This document shows positions 52,790 to 63,967 of a stretch of DNA of 64,000 nucleotides, piece by piece. Under the pieces are notes generated by a model. That model did not search any database. It saw only the letters and a list, made by a program, of their open reading frames with translations, and was not told where the DNA came from. Numbering within the stretch: the stretch's first letter is position 1; each line of letters opens with the position of its first letter. The stretch spans positions 567,567-631,566 of the forward strand of contig OZ037931.1 in the NCBI GenBank assembly GCA_964035575.1, in the 5' to 3' direction. This stretch comes from Rhynchopus sp. YZ270_cl-10 (Eukaryota; Euglenozoa; Diplonemea; Diplonemida; Diplonemidae). The position numbers and the translations under genes were made by a program.

Positions 52790-53040
52790 ACGAGTCGGGA
52801 TTCCGCAAAGAGGGGTTCTCTGAGTAACTCGTGGTGTAAAAAAGCTAGATTTTTACACCGTACCATGAATTTTTTTCGCCTGCGGCGCCATTTTTATATT
52901 GTTTTTTTTTGCTCCGCAAAAAAAAATATAGTTCCCAGTGTCTTCCCTTGTCAGCAGTGCTGAATTTTTGAGCAAAAAAACAAGCTGACCCCGATCTTGA
53001 AATCTGAATTCCTGGATAAGACACCAGTTTTCCACACACA
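52790..53040 (-). repeat. Inverted partial copy of MITE H interior
   Basis: The reverse strand matches about 54,900-55,145 within MITE H: the GTGTAAAAA-GCTAGATTTTT palindrome, GCCTGCGGCGCCATTTT and CTGGATAAGACAC recur. Similarity runs past the palindrome on both sides, so this is a diverged partial copy. Confidence 0.7.
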
Positions 53041-53280
53041 AAAACAATGACTGCCTCACACGAAACTACCGTTTTGGTGGGTGCTGGCTATATAAAACCC
53101 TGGACACAACCACGCAAAAAACCAAAAAAGGGGGTTTCCCACATATTTCCCCCTTTACTGCACCCCCACCACCCCTATATACATTACTGAAGAAAGGACA
53201 CAAAAAAAAAAAAAAAATGAATTTTTTTAAAGGTAATTGTGCTCCTGTACCTTTTTTGGATGTGTCCGTCTGAGATACAC

Positions 53281-54064
53281 CAGGGTCCTAGCTCAGTAGA
53301 ACGGAAAAGGTGGCCCACCTTTTCCGTTCTTTTTTTTTTTTTTTGGGATTTTTTTACACGCAGGCCCCAGCCTAACCATCGTTCCATCGTTCTATCGACC
53401 CGGGTGCCCGGGTCGATGGGTCGATGGGTACCGGGTTGACCCGGGGTTTTGGGGAATTTTTTGAGATACCATCGAGCCGGACTCGATTGGTCAAACGTCG
53501 AAGGAAAAGGAAGCATGCAGCATGGCGAAATAAATAAAGTAGCGTACCGTGCGCCTGCGGCGCAAGCTTGCAACCCACCCTTCCCATGACATAGTTTAGC
53601 TGGAAACATGTGCAAATTTAAGCGCAAATTTTAGAAATGTTGCGTACCGTGGCTTCGCCAGAACCTTTTGTTTAAGCAAAACATGGAAGTAAAATTTACG
53701 GAAACTGACAAAAATTACCAACGAAAGTGTCATTTTTGGCAACATTTTTTAGAAATGTTGCGTACCGTGGCTTCGCCAGGAACCTTTGGGTGCCATGACC
53801 GCCATTTCTTTTCTAAATGTACTGAGGTTACTGATAATTCGTGCACACAAACTTTTAGAGTTAGAGTTAGAGTGTACAGCCGGGTCGTGCTAGACTTCTA
53901 CAACAGCTCTGGGCCAAGGAGGTCCTCAGTGTCGTCAGCCAGTCCCCTTTGCTGTTAAAAACAGCGACTTGGCGTGGTCAATTTTTCCGCGCGAAGCGCA
54001 GAAAAAAATTTTTTTTGAGCCACCTTTTCCGTTTCTTTTTTTTTTCTTCTGAGCTAGAACCCTG
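53281..54064. mobile_element. hAT-type MITE G
   Basis: The ends CAGGGTCCTAGCTCAG and CTGAGCTAGAACCCTG are flanked by GATACAC (53,274-53,280 and 54,065-54,071). ACGGAAAAGGTGGC follows inside both ends. The interior contains GCGTACCGTGGCTTCGCCAG twice. A 7-bp visible duplication (8 bp with one mismatch) and CAGGG ends fit hAT. No gene. Confidence 0.75.
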
Positions 54065-54783
54065 GATACACTTTCAATTTTTTTTTTTCCACCTGATCCT
54101 TTTTAGGGTAAGATGCCTCGGCTTAGATGTCATGTCACCAAACTTTTTTTTCTTTTTTTTTTTTTGTTATTGGCTTGAAGTTGTATTACCTATTTCTTCT
54201 TGTCTACCAAAATAAAACATTTTTGGGAACATTGAGCAGGATATTATTTGTATTGGTTTTGAAAATTTTCAAAAAAAAAAAACCCCGACCGGATTTCAGG
54301 GGGTCCTTTTTGGGCATTCATGCCCTGAGGTGAGGTCGGTAGTTACAGTGGAAAAAGAAGAAGAAAAAAAAAAGAAAAAGCTTTACCCCCCTCCCACCAC
54401 CGTTCACATTCACATTGCACATCACAGCTCTACAATCAAAACAAAAAGACTCCCCAAAAAATCCCCTTGAGAATGTGACAAGAGAGAGCCCCCACATACC
54501 CCCCCGCCCCATTTGTGAAATACAATTCGTGAGTGTTAAGCCTTGCTGGCGGTTGTGCGTTCCTTTACATGATTTTCTTTTATTCTTTCAAAAAAAAAAA
54601 ATGCAAGCAAATATTGGAAAACACACAATTCCCCCCCTTTTTTTTCTTCTTCCAGCAAGAGTAAAGACAAAAAAAAAAAAATATCGTACACCAGAGCTCT
54701 CTGAAACTTGGATCCCCCAACCCGAGCTTTCTCTGAGGGAAATCTTTTTTTCCCCTCATTTTTTATTTTTGGAGCAGTCAGTG

Positions 54784-55421
54784 CAGGGTATTAGGGTGAA
54801 AATCCAAAATCCCGGAAAAAACTGGTTTTTCTGGTTTTCTCTCCTGGGCAGCAAAAAACTAGTGTTTCTGGCGAAAGCCTCCACCGTTGACGGACACAGT
54901 CACCCTTTTAGGGTTTTTCGGGGGTGGGGTCAGTGTCTTATCCAGGAATCCGATTTCAAAATATTTTTCGGCGCTGCTGACCCAGGGTAGACATTGGGAA
55001 CATAGGAACTGTATTTTTTTTTGGGGAGCAAAAAAATAATATAAAATGGCGCCGCAGGCGAAAATTTTTGAGGGTACGGTGTAAAAATCTAGCTTTTTAC
55101 ACCACAGAGCCACTCAACGAACCCTTTTTTGCGGAGCAAAAAATGAAAAATGGCGCCGCAGGCAAAAAAAAAATCAAGGAACAGCCATTCCCAAAGGCAC
55201 TCCCGTGGTTCAACAACGGTTTTACCAGGCGGGAAAAAAATGCGGGGAAAAAAATCGAGTCCGCCCTAATCTGGGGACGACATTTACAGAAAGGCCTGGT
55301 GAAAAGTGTCGGTTTTTTTTTTCCCTCCAGATTTCTCTGTTTTTTTTTTTTTTTTTTTGAAAACCAGTTTTTGGAAAAACTGGTTTTCAAAACCAGTTTT
55401 TTTAACCACCCTAATACCCTG
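54784..55421. mobile_element. hAT-type MITE H with perfect 8-bp duplication
   Basis: The ends CAGGGTATTAGGGTG and CACCCTAATACCCTG are perfect over 15 bp, flanked by AGTCAGTG on both sides (54,776-54,783 and 55,422-55,429). ACTGGTTTT repeats lie behind both ends. The interior shares the GGCGCCGCAGGCG module seen at several places in the window. No gene. Confidence 0.85.
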
Positions 55422-56797
55422 AGTCAGTGCCTACGCACTCAAAGATGTGTTTTGCACTGTCACGTCACTTCTCTCTCTCTCTCTCTGCACACTTGGTGCA
55501 CATGATTCAGTTCGTGTGTACAGCCCTGCAGGAAAAGATCGTCTGTTCTGGCTCCTTTTCGCCCCCCTTCTTATTTTTTTTGCTCTGTTCAACGATAGTG
55601 ATGTGCATAAGGGGATTCGGTTTTTTTTTCTTCCCCTTCTTCTTTTTTCAAGATATGCTGAACACAAAGAGGTATATCCATCTTTCAAGTTGTTTCTTTT
55701 ATACTTTCTCTGATATGAAAGTATATGAAAACTACTTTCTTTTGGTTATCATATTTCTCGGATTTGATATCCTCTGTGGATACCTCTCTCTCTATTGTAG
55801 GTCTTTCGTACCGTCCATCTTCCACTTCACTTTTTTTTTTTTTTTTGCCTTTTTTTGAGGTTTCAGCACAAAGTTTTATATTTTTTTCCTTCAAAAAAAA
55901 AAAAGGACAAACAAACCCACCATTTGTTGGGTGATCTATGAACGGGGAGAGATTTTTTTTAGCTCTCAGTATACTCTCACAGACTCTCACAAAGCTCTCG
56001 CAGCCTGTTACGTGTCTCGCGGAGACGATCCTAGATCACCCATTTGTTGCGGTAAAAGCAGCATATTTTTTTGTTTGTATCATTTTTTTTTAAAAAAAAA
56101 TGTTACGAACAAACACCCACACACACACACACACATGGAGACTCCCCTGTTTTCTCCCCGTGTTTTCACACCGGGTTTTTTTTATCACAAAACCATGTGT
56201 GTTTTTTTTTTTTTCTTTTTGTATTTTTTTATTCCGAATATTTAGAATTAAACAAGAATAGCTACGATGTGGTTGTCCAACGTGATAACCACTCCAACAC
56301 ACACTCCCTCAACCCCCACCCCCCATCAAGGTGACAAAAAAAAGCAGATGGTAGTTTGACCGAGTTTGGAGTAGTTGCTCTGACTCAGGATTGATTACCA
56401 TTTATCATCTGAAAATTATTTTCTATTTTTAGAAAAAAAAAACTATTACAATACACAAATATCAATTACAAATACGAACCCAATGTGAGCATATAATGTC
56501 ACATCGACAAAGAATAAAACATAACAAAAAATTACTAAATACCATGACCCCGCACACCTGCTTGTATTTTCTTCTTCTTTTGCTGTAGCGGGCAAAATGA
56601 AATACGCAGCGTCTTTCCCTTATCCCCCTCTGCGCGCCTGGTGAGTGGCAATAATAGACCACTTATCTGGCTTCGAAAACGTTGTCGCTCTTCTCATTAA
56701 TGTCTTTGTCCGTGCAAAATATTCTCGTATGGATGAAGATGAAGAAGACTACGGTTCTTGGCAGGGAGGGATTTTTTATTTTTTTTTATTTTTTTTA

Positions 56798-56915
56798 CGC
56801 GCACTACTTTGTGAGCGGAAAGTGTCACGTCGTTCACTCACCCAACCGTGTTCTGCAACACCACCACCCAACAGATTAGTGTGTGTGTGGAAGCGTCAAC
56901 GCACGCGGGCGAGGG
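56798..56915 (+). repeat. Dispersed repeat F10
   Basis: Second copy of the element at 51,895; ends GTGTGTGTGGAAGCGTCAAC. Confidence 0.75.
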
Positions 56916-57652
56916 AAACGACAACACTGATTAAAGAAATGAAAGATGTGCTCGTGATATATTTCATAAAGTTCTCTTTTTTTTTTTGAAATGTATCGCG
57001 CAAAATAAATATGAATACACAATAATACCAATAGAAGAAAAAAAAAAAAAGAAAAATACACGTTTTTGCAGGGCTAAGTGACGCCTCACGGCAGTTTCGC
57101 TAGCTCTTTTTGTTACGGGAAAATATAACGAAAAAAAATGAAATAAAATACATCTGGGGGCTTTCTAATCGTAGCCTCGAGCATGCGTTAGTGGATGTTG
57201 TTCCTGATTCCTGTTTTGGCAGGCGATTTTGCCAAGGTCAAAACGAGAGACATGTATTATGCTGGTTTTTACTGGCATGCTTGCTCTGTTTTTGGAAAGT
57301 TGGGAGGGGGGGAGAATGGGGGGAGGGAAAGCATACACAAAAAAAAAAGAAAAAAAAAAAAAAAAAAGGGAGGAAAGTATCCTTCTGTATATTTGTTCAT
57401 TCGCCTGTATTGTAGATTAATTATTATAATTTTTTTATAGATGCGTGTTCACAAAGTGGTACATACATCTTACAAGCTTTTTTTTTTTTAAATAGGAAAA
57501 ATGCCGAAAAAAGTCAGCAAACAGAATAAAAAAAAAAAGTTGCAGGTAGTCCGCAAAATAAGAGTGAATAACACTCTGGCGAGTATTGATTCACTTTTTT
57601 TGACGATGACCTTTTTGTTTTTTTTTCCGTCAAAGTTGTTTCTTTAGGCATA

Positions 57653-57916
57653 CATGTTGGTACGTACGTAAAACGCGCAAAAAACGTACAAAAAACACAA
57701 AAACGTCCTACGTTTTTCAAAAATAATCAAAATAATCACTTTTTAATACAACATTACAGCAAAAATAATATTTTTGCTCTGTGTTTTTGGTACGTTTTAG
57801 TACGTTTTTTTGCGCGTTTTTGTTACGTTTTTGTGACGTTTTTTATTAAAAACATTTTTTGATTATTTTGCGCGTTTTTTTATTATTTTTGCGCGTTTTA
57901 CGTACGTACCAACATG
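57653..57916. mobile_element. 264-bp foldback MITE J (TA duplication)
   Basis: CATGTTGGTACGTACGTAAA and GCGC inward from the left are mirrored at the right end; TA flanks both sides (57,651-57,652 and 57,917-57,918). The interior consists of TACGTTTT and GCGCGTTTT units. No coding capacity. Confidence 0.85.
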
Positions 57917-57974
57917 TATGTTTAGGGAGGACAAAAAAAACTACGTTGGTACCTTTTTTGTTGTACAAAAAAAA

Positions 57975-58056
57975 AGAGGCTTCGGCCATGACATTGGGTA
58001 CAGACCTTGGTTACCCCCACTAAGGTGGGGGTAATTAGGTGATTGACGACAAAAAA
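57975..58056 (+). repeat. F5 repeat with a rebuilt hairpin
   Basis: Keeps GAGGCTTCGGCC and the GTGATTG-CGAC-A tail, but the second hairpin is a perfect 10-bp stem of different sequence (TTACCCCCAC, loop TAAG, GTGGGGGTAA). Confidence 0.8.
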
Positions 58057-58067
58057 AGTCGGGCTAG

Positions 58068-58118
58068 TGGAGCACACTCTAGGGTGGCTACACTAATACA
58101 ACCAAGTTTTCAAAAAAA
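58068..58118 (+). repeat. Dispersed repeat F4
   Basis: A-tailed copy directly after an F5 copy and before an F3 copy. Confidence 0.85.
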
Positions 58119-58132
58119 AAAAAAAAAACAAT

Positions 58133-58190
58133 ACAGTGGAGATTTGCACAAACTGTGGCAACTGCACTACTTCGACAATTTATCAAAATA
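58133..58190 (+). repeat. Dispersed repeat F3 (internally shortened)
   Basis: GTGGAGATTTGCACAAACTG, GTGGCAACT, CACTACTTCGACAATTTATC; lacks the ACAAACCGAGGC part. Confidence 0.8.
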
Positions 58191-58721
58191 ACAACTGCGA
58201 TTCTTTTACCAAATTTCTCTCTCTTTCACGCAAGCTTGCATGTTGAGATGTGCCTACAAGGCCATTTCTCTCCCAAGTTTGCTTTTTTTTATAAATAACA
58301 ATCTGGGGTTCACAGACTAACACTACGTGACCCAACAAAATGGGGCAAGGTGAGCTATTGCCGCACCCGGTTTATTTTTTTTTCTCTCTCTTTTCTAAGC
58401 CGTTTGCCCCAAAAACCTCATTTTCTTCTTTGTAGCAAAGTAACAATAACAAATTTAACATTACAAAAAAAAGGTACAAAAATAAAAGGTAATTTTTCTT
58501 TTGCCTTGCTCACCCGCTCTTAGAGGTGACCGTTGTCAAAAAACATTCAATAAAAACTATACGACAAAACAATAGGCAAAAAAAGCGTGAAAAAGAAAAA
58601 AAGGAAAAAAAAAAAATGGAAAAAGGGGGTCAAAAAAAACTGACAACACAAAGGGGGGAAAAAAAAAATGGAATATTTTACTTTTATCTTATTTTCCCTA
58701 CCCATCATCACTCACTTTTTT

Positions 58722-58765
58722 CTTTTCACGAGCAGGGGGCTGTTGTATTTCAAGTCAATTTTTCT
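58722..58765 (+). repeat. F2 repeat, 3' part, upstream of pantothenate kinase
   Basis: TTCACGAGCAGGGGGCTGTT then GTATTTCAAGTCAATTTTTC. Confidence 0.7.
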
Positions 58766-59152
58766 TCGTCATCTCTGCTCGGTGCTCTGGAGTCACCACC
58801 TCCTTGAACGCATCGACATCATGGCGTCACGAACTTGCGAAGACAACACATCTCTCCTTATGATAGCAGATGTGTACGGACGTGGTGCACAGCGCACTGA
58901 GCAGGGCGTAGCTTTGCAACGTGCCCTGGACCTTCTTTGCATCCGTCCCTTATGACATCAACCAAACGCCTTCGAGACTCGGGTTAATGGCGCACAGCAG
59001 CAAAAGACGATTCTTTGACACACACTCCATCAAAAAAAAAAAAAAATCATTTTTTATTATTTTACAGGGGGGTGAAATAATATACGACACATTGCCCCAT
59101 ATCTTATCGTTGACCACCCTATTTTGTTTTCTTTTTCTTTTTCTTCCAAAAA

Positions 59153-60496
59153 ATGGAATCCCCTCGGGTGCGTCGAGTGAAATGCTCCGTGCCTGCGCTG
59201 TCTTCGTGTTCTGTGGGTTCCGTTCCTGCTTCTCCCTCGAAAATTAGCTTTTCACATCCTTCATTGAGGAGCGAGGATGCGACGGACGCTTCTTCTTGGC
59301 TTGCGATGTCTTCGTGCAGCTCTTTCGAAGATACAACGGATTTGGGTGCCATCACCGTTTCGAACACCACTGCGATTGACTGTGGTGGAAGCCGCTGCAA
59401 GATTGTTTCGTTTCAGCCCCCGCCGACCCCTCTCCCTTCCTACATCACTATCGATAAGGGACCTAGAGTTCCCATTGTTGAGCACAACGCGCGACCCTCC
59501 CCACTTCAATACTTCACATTACCTACAACACGACTCCCCGAATGGATGGAATTCTGCTGCAAAGAGGACGGTGTCATGCAGGACGGAGACGAGGTCAACG
59601 CAACCGGAGGCGGCGCATATAAATACAAAGACATCCTTCAGGAGCGTCTTGGGTTAAGCCTCAACCCTCTGTCGGAAATGCGGACCGTCGTGGATGGGTT
59701 GAACCTTCTTCTTGCGTTGGCGCCTGCAGATGAGGTTTTCGAATACGATTGGATGGCGAAGGCAAAGCGTGTCGTTACAAGCAACTCAAGGACCTACCCA
59801 TACCTGATCACCTCCATTGGCAGCGGCGTTTCCATCATCAAGGTGACAGGCGAAGGGGAATGGGAACGTGTCTCTGGGTCCTGCATCGGTGGCGGAACGT
59901 TCTGGGGGTTGTCCAAACTGTTAACAGACATTCAAACATGGGATGAATTAGAAGCCGTCCGCCAAGTAGAGGGGCAGACAGGGGACAACCGCCAAGTGGA
60001 CCTTCTCGTTGGTGACATCTATGGGAAGCGCTGTATGAAAAACCTTGGTCTAGGTGAGCACGTCATCGCCTCTTCGTTTGGAAAGTGTGGTGTTCAGTCC
60101 AATTCAGAAGAAGATGCAGGATCTGCGGCGAAGCCGGAAGGGGGCAGCAAAAACATCCCCCCCTTAGCAACGGGATCGCAAGCCCGCCGGAAGAAGTACA
60201 GGAAGAAGGGCAGCAAAGACGCGCCAATTCGCGATAAGTACCATGCCCCCGACATGTGTCGGTCTCTGTTGCTGATGGTGGCGAACAACATAGGGCAAAT
60301 TACGTACCTCAACGCAAAGATCCATGGTGTAGAGAACATCTATTTTACCGGCGGTTTCACCCACGATAACCCATATGTGTGGGCGAAGCTGTCTTACGCC
60401 ATCAACTTCTGGTCGAAGGGGGAGATGACCGCCAGGTTTCTGGAGCATGATGGGTACCTCGGGGCATTGGGAGCTTTGGTGCATTCGGAAAAATGA
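59153..60496 (+). CDS. PANK: Pantothenate kinase (eukaryotic type II), 447 aa
   Basis: Phosphorylates pantothenate with ATP, the first and usually rate-limiting step of coenzyme A synthesis. This intron-free gene shows the family motifs in order: the ATP phosphate loop AIDCGGSRCKIVSF (about 74-87), ATGGGAYKY (149-157), VVDGLNLLL (about 178-186), SIGSGVSIIKV (about 221), GSCIGGGTFWGL (about 242), LVGDIYG, ASSFG, NNIGQITYLNA, a TGGF turn and LEHDGYLGALGAL at the end. The first 70 residues are Ser-rich with no homology I recognise and could be a targeting or regulatory extension. A Lys/Arg- and Ser-rich insertion (about 325-365) lies between the ASSFG and DMCR segments. The first ATG after a pyrimidine-rich leader was taken as the start. 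Length is close to fungal and animal enzymes. All visible active-site motifs are intact. Confidence 0.95.
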   Translation: MESPRVRRVKCSVPALSSCSVGSVPASPSKISFSHPSLRSEDATDASSWLAMSSCSSFEDTTDLGAITVSNTTAIDCGGSRCKIVSFQPPPTPLPSYITIDKGPRVPIVEHNARPSPLQYFTLPTTRLPEWMEFCCKEDGVMQDGDEVNATGGGAYKYKDILQERLGLSLNPLSEMRTVVDGLNLLLALAPADEVFEYDWMAKAKRVVTSNSRTYPYLITSIGSGVSIIKVTGEGEWERVSGSCIGGGTFWGLSKLLTDIQTWDELEAVRQVEGQTGDNRQVDLLVGDIYGKRCMKNLGLGEHVIASSFGKCGVQSNSEEDAGSAAKPEGGSKNIPPLATGSQARRKKYRKKGSKDAPIRDKYHAPDMCRSLLLMVANNIGQITYLNAKIHGVENIYFTGGFTHDNPYVWAKLSYAINFWSKGEMTARFLEHDGYLGALGALVHSEK

Positions 60497-60627
60497 GTTT
60501 ATTTAGTTCGGGTTCCTGCGTTAGGTGACCCCAAGAGGTATCTTATATTAGGCTTGAAAAAAAAAGACAAAGTAGAAGAAAATCTAATACCAGAGGTACC
60601 TCTATTTCGTTCCACCCCCCACAGTAA

Positions 60628-60680
60628 GGTGCTTGGTTAACTAGAGGCTTAGGTTCATCTCAGAACCTATTCTTCTTTTT
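60628..60680 (+). repeat. Dispersed repeat F1
   Basis: TGCTTGGTTAACTAGAGGCT, TAGGTTCATCTCAGAACC and T-rich tail, 130 bp after the kinase stop codon. Confidence 0.65.
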
Positions 60681-61039
60681 CAGGGTGAAGGGGGAGGGGA
60701 GGACTCTTTCTTGCACCCATTTTTTTTTATTTTTAAAACAGATGTGTATGAGATTACTGATGTATTGGGAGAGAATACCTGCAGCTTTTCAACTGCAAAG
60801 AGAGGGAAGGATTGAAAAATACCACAAAAAAAAAGTTGGTAAGTTTGGGCGGAGTTTTTTTTTATCGAGAGTTTAATGTGACAACGGTTCTATTCAAGGT
60901 AAAAGAGACTGTAAGGGTTGAAGCGGGAATCAGTAGGTACTAGGGAGAACTTGTTTTTAAGGCACTTTATGACTGCTTTAAAAAACGTGTTTTTTTTGTG
61001 AATATCTCCAGCTTTTTTTTGGTACCCTTTCCAGTACAA

Positions 61040-61140
61040 TTTTTATGAAGTGCTCTCTGGGGTTCGACAACCCCGTGGGGAATCAGTGTCTGCGTCCGCC
61101 GGTGTTCGGTTAGATGTTCGCACTTTCATCAAGCTTCTTT
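61040..61140 (+). repeat. Dispersed repeat F8
   Basis: TTTATGAAGTGCTCTCTGG, a perfect hairpin GGGGTT-CGAC-AACCCC, then AATCAGTGTCTGCGTC and CGCACTTTCA with a T tract. Shared with 61,843 and, in part, 27,055, 44,205 and 46,000. Confidence 0.75.
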
Positions 61141-61842
61141 TTTTTTTGATGATTCAGCACAAGAACGCAGGTAAGTATCGTATCTTTGTTTCTTTTTCTT
61201 TTGAGATGTGGGGAGGGGGGTTTTTTTGCCTCTGTTTTCGTTGTGCTTTCATCCGGATGGGTGGCATGTGCGGGGTAAGTCGGAGGGGTGCCTGCATAAA
61301 AAAACTACCACAAACCAAAAAATACTGAGACGCAACCAAATATGGAACCAAAATATTCTGGGAACGTAAAATGACTGGAACTTTTGGGATTTTCGCAACC
61401 AGTATTTTTTTTTTTAGTTTACGGTCAGGGATTTTTCTAATTGTGGATTTCGGTCATCTACTCAGGTACATAGTCATTTTTTTTTTTTTTTTGTTTTCTT
61501 CTGCTTACGTTTGGTTAGCCAAAAGATTTTTTTTCTCTCTCTCAGTTTTTCTTTCTTTTTGCTTCTGATGATCTGTCCGAATAAGGGGGGCTTTTTTAAA
61601 AAAGTTTCGTCACAGATGAAGTGGATTATTTATGCGTTATTCTTTTCCTTACAGACCTGTTACAGCCCCGAAGCAAAAAGCCCAAAAAAAAAAGGGGGGG
61701 CAAAATGGAGGTGGGGATGTGAAAAGGTGAACACATGAACTCATCTTTTTCAACCATTTTCCCCTTAAAAATCCTTTTGTTTTCCCCCCCTTTCTTTTTT
61801 GCTGGCGATACCGTTATTCGGTGGCTGATACAGGGTGGCTTT

Positions 61843-61940
61843 TTTTATGAAGTGATCTCTGGGGGTTCGATAACCAGCGGAGAACCAGTGTCTGCGTCGA
61901 TGAAGTGATGGCGTTTGCACTTTTCAACTTCTCTTTTTTT
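61843..61940 (+). repeat. Dispersed repeat F8
   Basis: TTTTATGAAGTGATCTCTGG, GGTTCGATAACC, AACCAGTGTCTGCGTC and TTTGCACTTTTCAACTTCTC. Confidence 0.75.
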
Positions 61941-62767
61941 TTTTTTTGTATTTTGAAAGAAATAACATTATTCCTTCTTCGTGGATGTTCTTGCTTGGTT
62001 CTGATGTCATGAACTTTGTTTGGCTCGTATTTCTTTTATTTGGCGGGTCAAGACATCACCGAGAATGGGGAAAGAAAAACAAAACAAAACGAACGCAAAA
62101 TTGAAAAAAAACAAGAAATATAAGAAAACGATAGTGCATACTGTCTGGATGGCGGTTGCACTAAAAACAGATCCATCAAAAAAAAACAAAAAAGAAATTC
62201 GTATTTTGAAAATAATTTTTAACAAAAAAAGAAGGGGATCCTTCCCCTTCTTGATATTTCGGAAATAAAAAATAAACCAAAAAAATTTAAAAATAAACAC
62301 ACACAATTTGGATTTGGGGGGGAAAAATGAGAGGAAAATGTGATGTATCGGTTTTTGTTTTTTGTGTGTAGACTCTGTATCAATTTGTAGGTACGTGCTA
62401 CAAAAAGAAACACAATCAAAGAGCGAACAAAAAACACCCACTCTTTCCTGTTTTTTTCTATACAATTAGATTCACATACTTTCAATTCTGTGAACTGAAA
62501 GTATATGAATCTAATTTTCCCCCTTCTTCTTGATTCAACGTTGTTTTTAAATACACAAAAAAAGAATTTTTTTTTTTTTTTAAAAGGTGTCGTGGGGTTC
62601 ACTCACCATGACAGAGCTCCCCTTTCGTTTCGGTACTACCACATTTCTTTTGATGTGCACTGTGATTATTATTTACTATTTATCACAGTCACAGCGAAGA
62701 GCAAAGGTGGACATGGGGGGCCACGTGGTTACTTTGTCAAAAAATTTGACATTTTTTTTTTCCTCCA

Positions 62768-62805
62768 AGGTACACTGTCACGAGCGGGGCTTTGTATTTT
62801 CAATT
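62768..62805 (+). repeat. F2 repeat, 3' part
   Basis: GGTACACTGTCACGAGCGGG then GCTTTGTATTTTCAA. Confidence 0.75.
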
Positions 62806-63917
62806 TTTTTTGCTTCCTTTTTTTTTGTTATCCTGGTACGGGGTCGTCTCGCTAACCTTTTTCCTTTTTTTCACTTTTTTTTTTTTAAACCCTGGCCAAA
62901 AGGTTTATGTTCAGAACCTATTTTTTCTTTTGATTATTGGTGTTTATGTGATGTGAGAAAGATTTAACAATTCAACGCAAAAACAGACCTATTGAGTTTG
63001 ACTCTGGTCTGACTTTTGTGCACTGACATGAAAGGTGTAGTTATAGGTGGGACGCAACATGAAATACCACTGTGGTGGTTAGCTATTATACTTTTCTCTT
63101 TTTTTGAATAATGCGCGTGCACGTGAGACACCTGCATCTTACGAGTTTCCCCCCCCCCCCCCCCCCTTTTTCCTTTTTGTTCCTCCCGAGGGAGTCCACA
63201 ATCTCTAAGAGGCGTCTTGTCAAACTTCACCTTTTTATATACTTATGAGTTGGTTAACCCCCCCTTTTTTTTTCCGGTTGTTTTCAGCCTACCTTCTTCC
63301 CCTTTCCCCCCCCGCCAGATGTTCAGAGACAACACAGAACATTTCCCAGACAACCCTTTTCTTCCCGTGCATGTATTCTTTGAATTTCATTTTTTTTTGA
63401 AATGTGTGGCGCACGAGAAGCACATTTACTTCAAGTTTTTGTTTCCGAACAACAACGAAGGTGGTATAGGATGAGAGCAACATTCATCTTACCAAAAGGT
63501 TTTATTTTTCTTTGAATGCAAAGTGATCTCCCCTTCCGGGGGATTTTTTTATGGGCTGTGAGTGTTATTATTTTTTAAATGTGGACATTTGTCAAAATAT
63601 GGAATTTACTTTCAAAAAGATCGCAAATTTTATTCCCCCCAGAATTGACATCTCGTGTAGCATGTTTTACTGTCTCATTGCAAGGCAAGCAAGCAATGCG
63701 ACCAGCGTTCCAAAACAAAAATAAAAATAAAAAACAGTGATGTACTGTTATTGCGCTTCCCTCCTTCCCCCGTCGCCCCCCTTTTTTTATATCTTTCAAA
63801 AAAAAATGTTTTCTTTAGTTTTCAAACTCCCCCTCCTCAAAATGATAAATACCACTTACCGTGACCGTAACAATAGTGGAAAGTAAGTAATGTGGACCGT
63901 AAAAAAAAGAGACATTG

Positions 63918-63967
63918 AACAGTGGAGAGATTGCACCTACACTACTCCAACAATTTATCAAAAAAAA
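63918..63967 (+). repeat. Dispersed repeat F3 (shortened)
   Basis: AACAGTGGAGAGATTGCACC then TACACTACTCCAACAATTTA and an A run; the middle GTGGCAACACAAACCGAGGC part is missing. Confidence 0.75.

Larger units (their letters stand above)
48517..53280. other. Long intergenic region
   Basis: No gene is supported over 4.8 kb. It contains F2 (50,083), F6 (50,350), a foldback (50,956), F4 (51,030), F3 (51,287), F10 (51,895), a decayed F1 (52,213) and an inverted partial copy of MITE H sequence (52,790-53,040). Long T, A and C runs give only compositionally biased frames. Confidence 0.6.
55430..59152. other. Intergenic region upstream of pantothenate kinase
   Basis: No gene is firmly supported. It contains F10 (56,798), a foldback (57,653), an F5-F4-F3 cluster (57,975-58,190) and F2 (58,722). 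A GC-richer patch at about 58,780-59,030 looks less random than its surroundings but gives no assignable protein; it may be 5' untranslated sequence of the kinase gene. Confidence 0.6.

Noticed and set aside
52831-55105. A single 2.3 kb TIR transposon
   Set aside because: Inverted similarity runs past the proposed ends on both sides, and the right half lies inside the hAT MITE at 54,784-55,421, which has a perfect duplication of its own. Two copies of one repeat in opposite orientation explain it better.
58780-58955. Small upstream coding region before pantothenate kinase
   Set aside because: About 45 residues from an internal ATG look protein-like, but no domain, splice link or conservation can be shown.
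62587-62967. 126-residue open frame with a hydrophobic N-terminal part
   Set aside because: The second half runs through an F2 repeat and poly-T; no supporting homology or splice pattern.
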